Of a DNA stretch of 64,000 nt, positions 52,116 through 62,007 are shown one piece after another (the first letter of the stretch is position 1; each line of letters opens with the position of its first letter). The stretch lies in contig CAVWIS010000021.1 in the NCBI GenBank assembly GCA_963755055.1, forward strand, positions 62,001-126,000. The letters are read 5' to 3'. Source of the DNA: AP-16 sp963755055. Its GTDB lineage: Bacteria > Pseudomonadota > Alphaproteobacteria > Rhizobiales > Xanthobacteraceae. The notes under the pieces were generated by a model. That model was not told the DNA's origin and did not search any database. It was given only the letters and a program-made list of their open reading frames with translations. The translations under genes and the position numbers were made by a program.

Positions 52116-53681
52116 TCACACCTGGCGGTCGCGGCCTTCCCAATAGGGCTTGCGCAGCTCGCGCTTGAGGATTTTTCCCGACGGGTTGCGCGGCAGCGCC
52201 TCGACGAAATCGACCGAGCGCGGCGCCTTGTAGTGGGCGATGCGCTCGCGGGCGAACGCGATGAGCTCGTCCGCGGTGACCGCGACCCCCGGCTTGCCGA
52301 CCACGATCGCCTTCACCTGCTCGCCCCACCTGTCGTCGGGCACGCCGATCACCGCCACGTCGGCCACCGCCGGATGGCCGAACAGCGCGCTCTCGACCTC
52401 GGCCGGATAGATGTTCTCGCCGCCGGACACCACCATGTCCTTGACCCGGTCGTAGATGTAGACGTAGCCGTCACGGTCCATGTAGCCGGCGTCGCCGGTG
52501 TGGAACCAGCCGTCGCGCACCGCCTGTCTGGTGGCGTCGGGCAGGTTCCAGTAGCCCAGCATGATCTGTGGCGTGCGGCAGATCAGCTCGCCGACCTCGC
52601 CGGGAGCCACCTCGCGGCCGGCCGCATCGACGATCCTGATCTCCACCCCGGTCATCGGCTTGCCGCAGGATTTGAGCCGCTCGACCGCCTCGGCCTTGTG
52701 GTCCTCGGGCGGCAGATAGGTGATCGCGCCGGTGGTCTCGGTGAGGCCGTAGACCTGGGCGAAGGCGCAGCCGAACGTCTTCAGCGCATTGCGCAACAGC
52801 TCGATCGGCGCCGGCGAGGCGCCGTAGGCGATCAGCTCCAGCGAGGAGAAATTGGTGGTCCGGCACTCCGGCACCTGCAGCAGAAACAGGATCATCGCCG
52901 GCACGAAGAACGCCTTGGTGACCCCAAATTCCTCGATCGCCCGCAGGATCGCCGGAGGATCGAAATCCCGCGTCACCACGTTCTCGACGCCGCGATAGAG
53001 CCCGACCAGCGCCCAGCCGCTGCCGCCGATATGGAACAGCGGCATGCATACCAGGCTGACGTCGCCGTCGTGCCAGCTGCCGAATTGCTCGACCGCGCCG
53101 GGCAGCAGGGTCAACAGGTTGGCATGGCTGAGCCGGGCGCCCTTGGGATGCCCGGTGGTGCCACTGGTATACATCTGGATGGCGCAGTGCCCGCTGTCGA
53201 TCGCGAGCTCCGGATCGCTGTCGGACTGCCGGGCGACCCAGTCCGCGTAGGCCGGCCAGGTCGGATGGCCGCCGTCGATGGCGATGATCAGGCGCACGGT
53301 TTTCAGCTCGTGCGCCACCTTCTCCACGGCGGCGTGGAAATCGGCACCGACGAACAGGACCTCGGCCTCGGCGTCGTTCACCACGAAGGCGATTTCCGGC
53401 GGGGCGAGCCGGAAATTCACCGGGACCAGCACGGCATCCGCCTTGGCGGCGCCGAACCACAGCTCGAAGAAGGCCGGGTTGTTCTTGGACAGGACCGCGA
53501 TGCGGGCCTGCGGCGTCACGCCGGCGGCGATCAGCCCGTTGGCGATCCGGCTGGCGCGGCGGTCGAGCTCGCCATAGGTGAGGCGCCGCCCCTCGAAATG
53601 CAGGGCGACGCGATCCGGCCGGGTCCGGCCGTGATGGCGTACGATGCCCGGAACGGTGGACACGGCGGTCGCGTCAAGCAT
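52116..53681 (-). CDS. Acyl-CoA synthetase (AMP-forming ligase)
   Basis: A 521-residue ANL-superfamily ligase activating a carboxylic acid with ATP and CoA. P-loop YTSGTTGHPKG (171-181), A5 motif YGLTETTGAI, A7/A8 motifs GWFHTGDAGYMDRDGYVYIY and DRVKDMVVSGGENIYPAEVE, and the catalytic lysine in RNPSGKILKREL are intact. Medium/long-chain or aromatic acid substrate. It follows the sugar-type permease gene by 37 bp on the same strand, an unusual operon partner, so the imported compound may be an acid activated to a CoA ester. Confidence 0.95.
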   Translation of the reverse strand: MLDATAVSTVPGIVRHHGRTRPDRVALHFEGRRLTYGELDRRASRIANGLIAAGVTPQARIAVLSKNNPAFFELWFGAAKADAVLVPVNFRLAPPEIAFVVNDAEAEVLFVGADFHAAVEKVAHELKTVRLIIAIDGGHPTWPAYADWVARQSDSDPELAIDSGHCAIQMYTSGTTGHPKGARLSHANLLTLLPGAVEQFGSWHDGDVSLVCMPLFHIGGSGWALVGLYRGVENVVTRDFDPPAILRAIEEFGVTKAFFVPAMILFLLQVPECRTTNFSSLELIAYGASPAPIELLRNALKTFGCAFAQVYGLTETTGAITYLPPEDHKAEAVERLKSCGKPMTGVEIRIVDAAGREVAPGEVGELICRTPQIMLGYWNLPDATRQAVRDGWFHTGDAGYMDRDGYVYIYDRVKDMVVSGGENIYPAEVESALFGHPAVADVAVIGVPDDRWGEQVKAIVVGKPGVAVTADELIAFARERIAHYKAPRSVDFVEALPRNPSGKILKRELRKPYWEGRDRQV

Positions 53682-53718
53682 GCACCAACGATCCCGATGC
53701 CCGGGCGTATCGCCTCGA

Positions 53719-54648
53719 TCAGCCCTTGGTGGCTCCGGCGGTGAGACCCGCGATGTAATAGTCCATCAGGAACGCATAGATGATCAGCGGCGGCGCTGCG
53801 CCGAGCAGCGCTCCGGTCATGATCTGGCCCCAGTTGAACACGTCGCCCTTGATCAGCGTGGTGATGATGCCGACCGGCAGCACCAGCTGGTCGGCCGACG
53901 TGGTGAAGGCCAGCGGATAGAGGAACTGCGCCCAGCTCACCGTGAAGGCGAAGATGGTCGCCGCGATCAGGCCGGGGAGCGCCACCGGCACGAACACCTT
54001 GAGCAGGATCTGCCGGTAGTTGGCGCCGTCGATCAGCGCCGCCTCGTCGAGCTCCTTCGGGATCGAGGCGAAATAGCCGATCATCAGCCAGGTGCAGAAC
54101 GGCACGGTGAGCGTCGGATAGACCAGGAGCAGCACCCACCAGCGATTGATCAGCTGGATGCCGGTCACCTCGTGGAACACCGCGAAGATCTTGAACAGCG
54201 GGATGAACAGCAGCGTCTCCGGGATCAGGTAGGTGAGAAAGACCCCGGCGGCCAGCGTGGCCGAGCCCCAGAACCGCATCCGCGACAGCGCAAAGGCCGC
54301 CGGCACGCTGATCAGCATGGTGATCGCCACCACGAACAACGACACGATCGCCGAGTTGCGGAAGAACGTCAGGTACTGCCGCGACCCGAGGAGCTCGACG
54401 TAATTGTCGAGCGTCGGCTTCTGCACCCACCAGGGATTGGTGGCGGCCGAGATCTCGGCGCTGGTCTTCAGCGACGTGATCAGCATGTAGATCGGCGGCA
54501 CCAGGAAGAAGATCGCGAACAGGATGAGGAAGAAATACGACCAGCGCAGCGCCCAGCGCCGGTCGCGGCTCATGCTGGCGCGCTTGCGCCCGCGCGGCAC
54601 CGCCGCGCCGCGCGTGGTCGGTACCGAGACGGTGGTGACCGCGCTCAT
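53719..54648 (-). CDS. ABC permease, MalG-like
   Basis: A 309-residue CUT1-type permease with six helices. EAA loop KELDEAALIDGANYRQILLK contacts an ATPase. ATG 54648 overlaps the upstream permease stop by four bases (ATGA). Second permease of the importer with genes to 58547. Confidence 0.95.
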   Translation of the reverse strand: MSAVTTVSVPTTRGAAVPRGRKRASMSRDRRWALRWSYFFLILFAIFFLVPPIYMLITSLKTSAEISAATNPWWVQKPTLDNYVELLGSRQYLTFFRNSAIVSLFVVAITMLISVPAAFALSRMRFWGSATLAAGVFLTYLIPETLLFIPLFKIFAVFHEVTGIQLINRWWVLLLVYPTLTVPFCTWLMIGYFASIPKELDEAALIDGANYRQILLKVFVPVALPGLIAATIFAFTVSWAQFLYPLAFTTSADQLVLPVGIITTLIKGDVFNWGQIMTGALLGAAPPLIIYAFLMDYYIAGLTAGATKG

Positions 54649-55577
54649 GCTTCGTTCCCCCGCCGGTTGATGTCGCGCAGGATGAAGATCGCCGCGACGG
54701 TGAGGATCGGCACCATGAACAGCGACACGCTGGCGCCGAGCGGGATGTCGCCGCCCTCGATGCCGACGCGGAACGCCCAGGTGGCGAACACGTGGGTGCG
54801 GTCGATCGGCCCGCCCGAGGTGAGGATGCGGACGATGTCGAAGTTGGCGAAGGTGACGATGAGCGAGAACAGCGCCGTGATGGCGATGATGTTGCGCATC
54901 ATCGGCAGGGTCACGAACCAGATGCGCTGCCACCAGGTGGCGCCGTCGACGGCGGCGGCCTCGTAGAGCTGGTCGGGAACCGATTTGAGCGCCGCCAGGT
55001 ACATGATCATGAAGAACGGCGCGCCGATCCAGATGTTGACCAGGATGACGGAGAAGCGCGCCCACGCCGCCTCGCCGGTCCACGGGATGGGATCGAAGCC
55101 GAACCGGTCGATGATCCAGTTGAAGGCGCTGTAGGACGGGTCGAACAGCCACAGCCAGGCGAGGCAGCTCATCGCCGGCGGGATCACCCACGGCACCAGC
55201 AGCATGCCGCGCCACTTGCGCTGGCCCTTGGCGGGGATGTTGTGGACGAAATGCGCCACCACGAAGCCGATGATCGCCTTGAAGGCGACGGCGGTGAGCG
55301 CGAAGATGCAGGATTGCTGCACCACCATCCAGAACGTCTCGCGGTTGAACAGGAAGAAGAAATTGCCCAGCCCGACGAAGCGCTCCATCGACTTGTTGAG
55401 GGTAGCGAGGTGCACCGAGTAGAACGCCGGATACACCACCAGCAGCGCGATCAAGAGGATCAGCGGAAGCGTCATCATGAAGGCGATCGACGACTTGCGC
55501 TGCATCGCCTTGTGCAGGCCGGACCGCTGTCGCAAGCGTGGCGCCCTCTCGACGCTGCCCATCACCGCATCGACCAT
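54645..55577 (-). CDS. ABC permease, MalF-like
   Basis: A 310-residue permease with six helices and EAA loop LYEAAAVDGATWWQRIWF. It starts 92 bp after the binding-protein gene and its stop overlaps the MalG-like start (ATGA), so the two are translationally coupled. No ATP-binding subunit is encoded within this operon or elsewhere in its vicinity. Confidence 0.95.
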   Translation of the reverse strand: MVDAVMGSVERAPRLRQRSGLHKAMQRKSSIAFMMTLPLILLIALLVVYPAFYSVHLATLNKSMERFVGLGNFFFLFNRETFWMVVQQSCIFALTAVAFKAIIGFVVAHFVHNIPAKGQRKWRGMLLVPWVIPPAMSCLAWLWLFDPSYSAFNWIIDRFGFDPIPWTGEAAWARFSVILVNIWIGAPFFMIMYLAALKSVPDQLYEAAAVDGATWWQRIWFVTLPMMRNIIAITALFSLIVTFANFDIVRILTSGGPIDRTHVFATWAFRVGIEGGDIPLGASVSLFMVPILTVAAIFILRDINRRGNEA

Positions 55578-55669
55578 CGCAAATCTCCTTAGCGGTTTCC
55601 CCGTATTCCGTCACATGGCCCGCGGCGCCGGCGCCGCGGGCGGATTATACGCCAGGCATCGTGCGACCC

Positions 55670-57007
55670 TCAGGTCCGCATGAAGCCTTCGACCTCGCTT
55701 TCCGCCCAGGCGAGCGTCTTCTCCATCGCCTCGCCCTGCAGGTGGCGGACCGTCATCTTGGTCATCAGGCCCTGGATGTAGATCTGCACCGCGATCTTCG
55801 GCGGCGCCGGCGCGGCGGCGATCGACAGGATCTGATGGTGGTGGGGATTCGGGTAATGGTAGAGCGTCCCCTTCGGCGGTCCTTCCTCGGCCCAGGTCTT
55901 GAAGTTCGTCAGGTTGGCGAAGGACGGGATGTCGTAGCCGCCGCTGGCCGCCACCATCTTCTCGGCCGACGAGGCCTGCGAGAGGTGGGCGAGCAGGCTC
56001 TTGGCGGCCGGCTTGTTCTTGCTGAACGCCCAGATGCCCCAGAAATACGGGACGAACGGGGCGAACCGGCCCTTCGGCCCGGCCGGCATGCCGTGGGTCC
56101 ACAATTGCTCGGCGACCTGCGGGGCGTCGCGCTTGGCCACCGCCCAGGCGCTCGGCGGATTGAGGATGAGCGACGCCCGGCCGGAGACCAGCGACTTGTT
56201 GTTCGAGGAATCGTCCCAGGCCGGCGCATCCGGCGGAAAGAACTTGGCGAGCCGCGCGTAATAGTCGAGCGCTTGGCGCACCGGGTCGGATTTCACCGTG
56301 ATGTCGCCCTTGGCGTCGACCAGCATGGCGCCGAAGGAGTGGAAGATCGCCCCGGCCGAATCCACCGAATCCGCCGTGGTGCCGAGCCCGATCCCGAATG
56401 ACGCGCCGGCCTTGTGGCAGGCCTCGGCGGCCTTCATGAAGGTCTCGAGATTCCAGTTGTCGGCCTTCGGCGGGCTGCCCGCCGGGTACATTTCCTGGAC
56501 GTCGATGCCGGCATGCTTTTTCATCAGGTCGATGCGCGAGCACGGTCCCTTGATCTGGCTGCCCACGGTGGCGGGCACGGCGATCCAGTGGCCGTCCGCC
56601 TTGCCCAGATACTCGGCGGTCGGGTTCACGGTGCCGTTCTGCTTGATCAGCGGCTCCATGATGTCGTCGACCCGCTCGAGCCGGTTGGCGTGGTCGTTCG
56701 GCAGCCAAGTCGACATCGCCAGGATGTCGTGTCCCGATTGGGCCTGGGCCTCCGCCGCGATGGTCAGCAGCAGCTTGTTGCCCTGCGACGGAATGAAGTC
56801 GATCTCGACGTCGACCTTCTCCTTGGCGGCCCATTCCTCGACCAGCGTCTTGGTGGCGTTGTTGGCGCCCGGCACCCAGTGGTCCCAGAAGCCCATCGAG
56901 AGCTTGCCGGCCGCATGCGAGCCTCGGACATAGGGCATCGCGACCAGGGCCGTGGCGGCCGTAGTCGTGGCAAGGAACCGCCGTCGTGTCGGTCTGCTGG
57001 TAGGCAT
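55670..57007 (-). CDS. Extracellular solute-binding protein, copy 1
   Basis: A 445-residue family 1 binding protein. Twin-arginine signal TRRRFLATTTAATALVA. Mature start AGKLSMGFWDHWVPGANNAT, then GHDILAMSTWLPNDHANRLE and late PPKGTLYHYPNPHHHQILS. GGGAGA 9 bp before ATG 57007 decides the start. Nearly the same protein is encoded just upstream (57207-58547). Feeds the MalF/MalG permeases. Confidence 0.93.
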   Translation of the reverse strand: MPTSRPTRRRFLATTTAATALVAMPYVRGSHAAGKLSMGFWDHWVPGANNATKTLVEEWAAKEKVDVEIDFIPSQGNKLLLTIAAEAQAQSGHDILAMSTWLPNDHANRLERVDDIMEPLIKQNGTVNPTAEYLGKADGHWIAVPATVGSQIKGPCSRIDLMKKHAGIDVQEMYPAGSPPKADNWNLETFMKAAEACHKAGASFGIGLGTTADSVDSAGAIFHSFGAMLVDAKGDITVKSDPVRQALDYYARLAKFFPPDAPAWDDSSNNKSLVSGRASLILNPPSAWAVAKRDAPQVAEQLWTHGMPAGPKGRFAPFVPYFWGIWAFSKNKPAAKSLLAHLSQASSAEKMVAASGGYDIPSFANLTNFKTWAEEGPPKGTLYHYPNPHHHQILSIAAAPAPPKIAVQIYIQGLMTKMTVRHLQGEAMEKTLAWAESEVEGFMRT

Positions 57008-57206
57008 CGCCTGCATTCTCCCTGGTCGGTGACCGGATGTTCGCGTTTCCGTTCGGGCATCGGCCGGCACGGCCGATGCCCGGGGCATCCGTTGGGGGGC
57101 GAGCTTAAGCCGATTTGCCTGCCCTTGTCAGCAGGGTTCGGCTGTTTTCGTTACGCATGGTCTTGTCGGCAACCGGTATCCACTTCGCCGGACCATTCGG
57201 CGGTCA

Positions 57207-58547
57207 TCATGTCCGCATGAATCCTTCGACCTCGCTCTCCGCCCAGGCCAAAGTCTTCTCCATGGCCTCGCCCTGCATGTGGCGGACCGTCATCTTGGTC
57301 ATGATCCCCTGGGTATAGATCTGCACCGCGATCTTCGGCGGCGCCGGGGCGGCGGCGATCGACAGGATCTGGTGGTTGTTGCGGTTGGGATAGTGGTAGA
57401 GCGTTCCCTTCGGCGGCCCTTCCTCGGCCCAGACCTTGAAGTCGGTCAGCTTGGCGAAGGCCGGCAGGTCATAGCCGCCGCTCGCGGTCACCAGCTTCTC
57501 GGCGGAGGCCGGCTGCGACAGATGGGTGAGCAGGCTCTTGGCGGCCGACTTGTTCTTGCTGAACGCCCAGGTGCCCCAGAAGAACGGCAGGAAGGGCCCG
57601 AAGCGGCCCTTGGGGCCTGCCGGCATGCCGTGGGTCCAGCACTGCTCCGCCACTTGCGGGGCGTCGCGCTTGGCCACCGCCCAGGCGCTCGGCGGGTTCA
57701 TGATCAGCGCGCCGCGGCCGGACACCAGCCACTTGTTGTTGGAGGCGTCGTCCCACGACGGCGCGTCTGCCGGGAAGAGCTTTGCCAGCTTGGCGTAATA
57801 CTCCAGCGCCTGGCGCACCGGGTCGGACTTCACCGTGATGTTGCCCTTGGCGTCGACCAGCATGGCGCCGTACGAATGGAAGATCGACCCTGCGGTATCG
57901 ACCGAGTCCGAGGTCAGGCCGAGCCCGATGCCGAACGCGTGCCCCGCCTTCTGGCAGACCTCGGCGGCCTTCATGAAGGTCTCCAGCGTCCAGTTGTCCG
58001 CCTTGGGCGGTGCGCCCGCCGGATACATGGCCTGGACGTCGATGCCGGCGTGCTGCTTCATCAGGTCGATGCGCGAGCACGGCCCCTTCATCTGGCTGCC
58101 GATCGTGGCCGGGACGGCGAGCCAGTGGCCGTCGGCCTTGCCGAGATACTCGACGGTGGCGTTGACGGCTCCGTTCTGCTGGATCAGCGGCCCCATGATG
58201 TCGTCGACCGGCTCGAGCAGATTGGCATTGTCGTGGGGCAGCCAGGTGGCCATCGCCAGGATGTCGTGGCCCGAGCGCGCCTGCGCCTCGGCGGCGGTCG
58301 TCAGCAAGAGCTTGTTGCCCTGCGACGTGATATAGTCGATCTCGACCTCGACCTTCTCCTTGGCGGCCCATTCCTCGACCAGGGCCTTCGAGGCGTTGTT
58401 GGCGCCCGGCACCCAATGGTCCCAGAAGCCGATCGAGAGTTTTCCCGCCGCATTGGCGCCGCGGACATGGGGCATTGCGATCGCGGCCGAGGCGACCGCC
58501 GTGGTGGCGAGAAAACGCCGTCGGGTGAGCGTGCGGGTCGTCGTCAT
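57207..58547 (-). CDS. Extracellular solute-binding protein, copy 2
   Basis: A 446-residue tandem paralogue of copy 1, alignable without gaps over almost the whole length. Twin-arginine signal LTRRRFLATTAVASAAIAM. Differences are mostly conservative (AGKLSIGFWDHWVPGANNAS). It is the promoter-proximal gene, 199 bp upstream of copy 1. ATG 58547 preferred (AGGAGAGG upstream); ATG 58553 possible. Confidence 0.93.
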   Translation of the reverse strand: MTTTRTLTRRRFLATTAVASAAIAMPHVRGANAAGKLSIGFWDHWVPGANNASKALVEEWAAKEKVEVEIDYITSQGNKLLLTTAAEAQARSGHDILAMATWLPHDNANLLEPVDDIMGPLIQQNGAVNATVEYLGKADGHWLAVPATIGSQMKGPCSRIDLMKQHAGIDVQAMYPAGAPPKADNWTLETFMKAAEVCQKAGHAFGIGLGLTSDSVDTAGSIFHSYGAMLVDAKGNITVKSDPVRQALEYYAKLAKLFPADAPSWDDASNNKWLVSGRGALIMNPPSAWAVAKRDAPQVAEQCWTHGMPAGPKGRFGPFLPFFWGTWAFSKNKSAAKSLLTHLSQPASAEKLVTASGGYDLPAFAKLTDFKVWAEEGPPKGTLYHYPNRNNHQILSIAAAPAPPKIAVQIYTQGIMTKMTVRHMQGEAMEKTLAWAESEVEGFMRT

Positions 58548-58777
58548 GTGCATTCCTCTCCTGATCGGCCTCGGAGGCCGTATCGTTGTTGTTCGCTCAT
58601 CCGGCAAGGTAGACGCCCTGTCGGACGATGCTTCAGCAAGCTTAGGCTCGTTTCGCCGCTTTTGTCAGTAGCGATCAGGTCGCAGCGGCATGGGATCCGC
58701 CCGCGAAGATCGAGCATAAAACGTCAGGATTGCTTACCTTAAGCCTCGCCGGGGCGAACGGCTTCGCGGCCCCGGAA

Positions 58778-59434
58778 CTAGGATGGAACCGGCGCGAGCC
58801 CGACGGCCGTGGCCTGCTGCGCCGGCCCTTTCAACCGGATCAGCGCCTCGCGCACCAGCGGCAGGCGGTCGTTACCGAAATACATGTCGCGCCCGCCGAC
58901 GAACATGGTGGGGGAGCCGAAGCCGCCGCGGCGGATCACCTCGTCGGTATTGGCCTTGAGCCGGTCCTTGATCGCCGGCGCCGCAATGCCGGCGAGAAAT
59001 TCCTGTGGATCGACGCCGATGCGGCTGCAGATCGCACCCAGCACCTCGTCCCGCGATATGTCCTGGTCCTCGCCGAAATAGGCCTCGAACGCGGCGCGGG
59101 CGAAGGCCACGAGCTTGCCCTTCGGCTCGAGCAGCAGGCAGCCGCGCATCGCCTTGACGCTGTTGACCGGAAAGACCGTCGGCGGAAAGACGATCCGGAT
59201 TCCGGCGAGCCGCGCCCAGTCCTGCATGTCTTTGAGCGCATAGGCCTGCTTGAGCGGCACCGCGTTCTCCCGCGCCGCGTAGACGCTGGGGTTGACCGAG
59301 TTGAAGATGCCGCCGACCAGGATCGGCCGAAAGGCGATGTCGGCGGCAAGCTCGGCAGCGAGCGGCTGGATGTTGTGGAACGCCAAATAGGTCCAGGGGC
59401 TCGAGCAGTCGAAGAAGAATTCGATGTCCGCCAT
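58778..59434 (-). CDS. 2-hydroxychromene-2-carboxylate isomerase-like DsbA-family protein
   Basis: A 218-residue thioredoxin-fold protein. FFFDCSSPWTYLAFHNIQPL places Ser12 at the glutathione-activating position of HCCA isomerases (kappa-class GST-like). GGFGSPTMFVGGRDMYFGND near the C-terminus is the cis-Pro/family ending. HCCA isomerase acts in naphthalene-type degradation with glutathione; in rhizobia such proteins are often of uncertain substrate. Divergent from the dioxygenase gene, consistent with aromatic catabolism. Confidence 0.9.
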   Translation of the reverse strand: MADIEFFFDCSSPWTYLAFHNIQPLAAELAADIAFRPILVGGIFNSVNPSVYAARENAVPLKQAYALKDMQDWARLAGIRIVFPPTVFPVNSVKAMRGCLLLEPKGKLVAFARAAFEAYFGEDQDISRDEVLGAICSRIGVDPQEFLAGIAAPAIKDRLKANTDEVIRRGGFGSPTMFVGGRDMYFGNDRLPLVREALIRLKGPAQQATAVGLAPVPS

Positions 59435-59592
59435 GGCGGGGCTCCAGACGACCGGGTGGGAGACGAGAATAGTCGGTCCCTCGTCACCTGTCCCCCGTGC
59501 CGTGGGGGAGTGGCTCAACTCCGCCCTGGACGCCGAGGCGGGGCGGCGGCGCGATTGCGATGCCGCGGAAAGCCCGCCTCGCGATCCACGAT

Positions 59593-59621
59593 TTGTCGCA
59601 CGATCGCCCGCGCCGTATTAT
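59593..59621 (+). promoter_or_regulatory. Predicted sigma-70-like promoter of the dioxygenase gene
   Basis: TTGTCG (59593-59598) and TATTAT (59616-59621) with a 17-bp spacer, 100 bp before the dioxygenase start codon. Confidence 0.55.
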
Positions 59622-59721
59622 GCTATCCGGGATCGAACCTGTCGGCCGGAGGAAGGCGCTGCTCGATGCGGCGTTTTTTCTCCGGCGCGCCGAGCCGCCA
59701 CACCGACACCGGGAGCTTGCC

Positions 59722-60645
59722 ATGGGCATCCAGAATTTCAACGAAGAGACCCTCACGGCGGAAGTCCTGCGCCGGCTCGAGGGAACCGAAAACCCGCGCC
59801 TCAAGGAAGTGATGGAGAGCTTCGTCAAGCACCTGCATGCCTTCGTGCGCGAGGTGCGGCCCAGCCAGGAGGAATGGTTCACCGGGATAAAATTCCTCGC
59901 CGAGGTCGGGCACTGGTGCGACGACAAGCGCCACGAGTTCATCCTGATGTCGGACACGCTCGGCGTGTCCATGCTGGTCGACTTCATCAATTACGGCAGC
60001 GAGGGCAATTGCACCGAATCGACGGTGCTCGGGCCGTTCTTCGTCGAGGGAGCGCCCGACCTGGCGCTCGGCGCCAGCATCGCCAAACCCGGCACGCCCG
60101 GCGAACCGTGCGTGGTCACCGGGAGCATCTCGGCTCCCGACGGCACCCCGATCGAAGGCGCGGTCCTCGACGTCTGGGAAGGCGACGGCGACGGCTTCTA
60201 CGACGTGCAGAAGGACGACGGCACCAACCTGCGCGGCCGTTTCCGCACCGACGAGCAAGGAAAATTCTGGCTCAAATGCGTGCGCCCGGTGAGCTATCCG
60301 GTCCCCCATGACGGGCCGGTGGGCGAGTTGCTCCAGGCGACCGGCCGGCATCCGATGCGGCCCGGCCACCTGCACACGCTGATCAGCGCCAAAGGCTACG
60401 ACACTCTGGTGACCCACCTGTTCACCAAGGGCGATCCCTACCTGGATTCCGACGCGGTGTTCGGCGTGAAGGATTCCTTGATCGTGGACTTCACCAGGTG
60501 CGAATCCGAGGAAGAGGCCAGGAAGTTCGGCATGCAGGTGCCGTTCTATCGCGGACACTACGATTTCGTGCTCAAGCCAGCCCGCGCCGAGGTTCGTAGC
60601 GCTCCCAAGGCCGCGTTGCGCAGCGCGGAACCGGCTACGGCCTGA
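59722..60645 (+). CDS. Intradiol ring-cleavage dioxygenase (hydroxyquinol/catechol 1,2-dioxygenase type)
   Basis: A 307-residue non-heme Fe(III) enzyme. N-terminal helical dimerisation domain (residues 1-100, KHLHAFVREVRPSQEEWFTG). The four iron ligands are Tyr160 (GDGFYD), Tyr192 (RPVSYPVP), His216 and His218 (RPGHLH). The active-site entry STVLGPFFVEGAPD is typical. Sequence alone does not separate catechol from hydroxyquinol specificity; the helical domain and length favour the hydroxyquinol group. GGGAGC 5 bp before ATG 59722. Substrate ring is opened to a muconate or maleylacetate, in the cytoplasm. Confidence 0.93.
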   Translation: MGIQNFNEETLTAEVLRRLEGTENPRLKEVMESFVKHLHAFVREVRPSQEEWFTGIKFLAEVGHWCDDKRHEFILMSDTLGVSMLVDFINYGSEGNCTESTVLGPFFVEGAPDLALGASIAKPGTPGEPCVVTGSISAPDGTPIEGAVLDVWEGDGDGFYDVQKDDGTNLRGRFRTDEQGKFWLKCVRPVSYPVPHDGPVGELLQATGRHPMRPGHLHTLISAKGYDTLVTHLFTKGDPYLDSDAVFGVKDSLIVDFTRCESEEEARKFGMQVPFYRGHYDFVLKPARAEVRSAPKAALRSAEPATA

Positions 60646-60903
60646 CCCGCGCAAGCCGCCCGACGGCGTCAGGGCTCGACGGCCAATTCCTGGTCGGCTG
60701 GTTGCGGTGACGCGAGCGTCCCAAGCGGGCGCTTGCGCTGCTCGTGTGCGGTCGGGCCACTGCCACCTTCACAAAGATTTGTGCGTTGCAATATAAATTA
60801 TTGCGCTGCAGCATCCTCCTCCCCAACTGAGTCGGAAGTAGCGGCGATCGCGCCGCATTCAGATCGGACACAGCGCTGTCCGGACGGGAGCAGGTTTCAA
60901 AGA

Positions 60904-61851
60904 ATGCAGAAAATCGACCAGCTCGACAACGCGCACAGCGCGGTCTTCAGCGAGATCAGGATGGTCGACGTCGGCGGCCAGTCGCTGCGCGTCGGCATTC
61001 GCCACGGAAAAAGCGCCACGCCGCCATTGCTCGTGTTCAACGGCATCGGCGCCAACCTCGAGCTGCTGGAGCCGTTCGTGGCCGCGCTTCCGGGCATCGA
61101 GGTCGTGGTCTTCGATGTGCCGGGCATCGGCGGCTCGCCGGCGCCGCACGTGCCGTACCGCTACTCGCGGCTGGTGAAGCTGGCCGATCGGCTGCTGGCG
61201 ACGCTCGGCTACGACGGACAGGTCGATGTGCTCGGCCTGTCCTGGGGCGGCATGCTGGCCCAGCAATACGCCTATGCCAATCCGGAGCGGTGCCGCCGCC
61301 TGATCCTCGCCGCAACGTCGTCCGGCTCGCTGATGCTGCCGGGGCGCCCGTCGGTCGTGGGCCCGTTGACCAATCCGCGCCGCTATTCGGATCCGGACTA
61401 TTTTCGCCGCATGGCGCCGGAAATCTACGGCGGCTCGGTCCGGCGCCAGCCCGACCTCATCGATCACCACATCCGCCGCGTCCGCCCGCCGCGTGGGGTC
61501 GGCTATTTCTACCAGCTCGCCGCGCTGTGGGGCTGGTCAAGCCTGCCGTGGCTGCATCGCCTGCGTCAGCCGACCCTGGTGATGGCCGGAAGCGACGACC
61601 CGATCGTGCCGCTCGCCAATGCGCAGCTGCTGGCGCAATTGATCCGCCGGTCGGAGCTGTTCGTGATCGACGATGGTCATCTTTTTCTGATCACCCGCGC
61701 CGCCGAGGTCGCCCCGGTGGTGATGCGGTTCCTCTCCGGCTCGCCGGCGAGCGGCCGCGGCAGCGGTCTGTGGGGTCGCGCGATCGGCGAGCGTCTGCGG
61801 CGAATGGCGCGCAAGCTGCCGCTTCCCGGACGGACGCAGAGCCGGACCTGA
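60904..61851 (+). CDS. Alpha/beta hydrolase, PhaZ (mcl-PHA depolymerase)-like
   Basis: A 315-residue hydrolase. FNGIGANLELLEPF is the oxyanion region, DVPGIGGSP is conserved, and the lipase box GLSWGG has Ser113. Asp231/232 (GSDDPIVPL) and His259 (DDGHLFLI) complete the triad. These motifs match intracellular medium-chain polyhydroxyalkanoate depolymerases. No phaC neighbours are seen. A CoA-ester or enol-lactone hydrolase role in the adjacent aromatic cluster is an alternative. Confidence 0.85.
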   Translation: MQKIDQLDNAHSAVFSEIRMVDVGGQSLRVGIRHGKSATPPLLVFNGIGANLELLEPFVAALPGIEVVVFDVPGIGGSPAPHVPYRYSRLVKLADRLLATLGYDGQVDVLGLSWGGMLAQQYAYANPERCRRLILAATSSGSLMLPGRPSVVGPLTNPRRYSDPDYFRRMAPEIYGGSVRRQPDLIDHHIRRVRPPRGVGYFYQLAALWGWSSLPWLHRLRQPTLVMAGSDDPIVPLANAQLLAQLIRRSELFVIDDGHLFLITRAAEVAPVVMRFLSGSPASGRGSGLWGRAIGERLRRMARKLPLPGRTQSRT

Positions 61852-62007
61852 GGCGACTTGGCTGGGCTCCTGGCGGGGCGTTGCGGCCGCGCCACGGTCG
61901 AGGCGTCCGGCAACGATCGCCGGACCATCAGCGCTTGCTTGCGGCCGGCGGGGAACTCGATTAGTTTTTCGTTTGTGTGCAAATGAATTCCTCCGGGGGG
62001 ACCCGAC

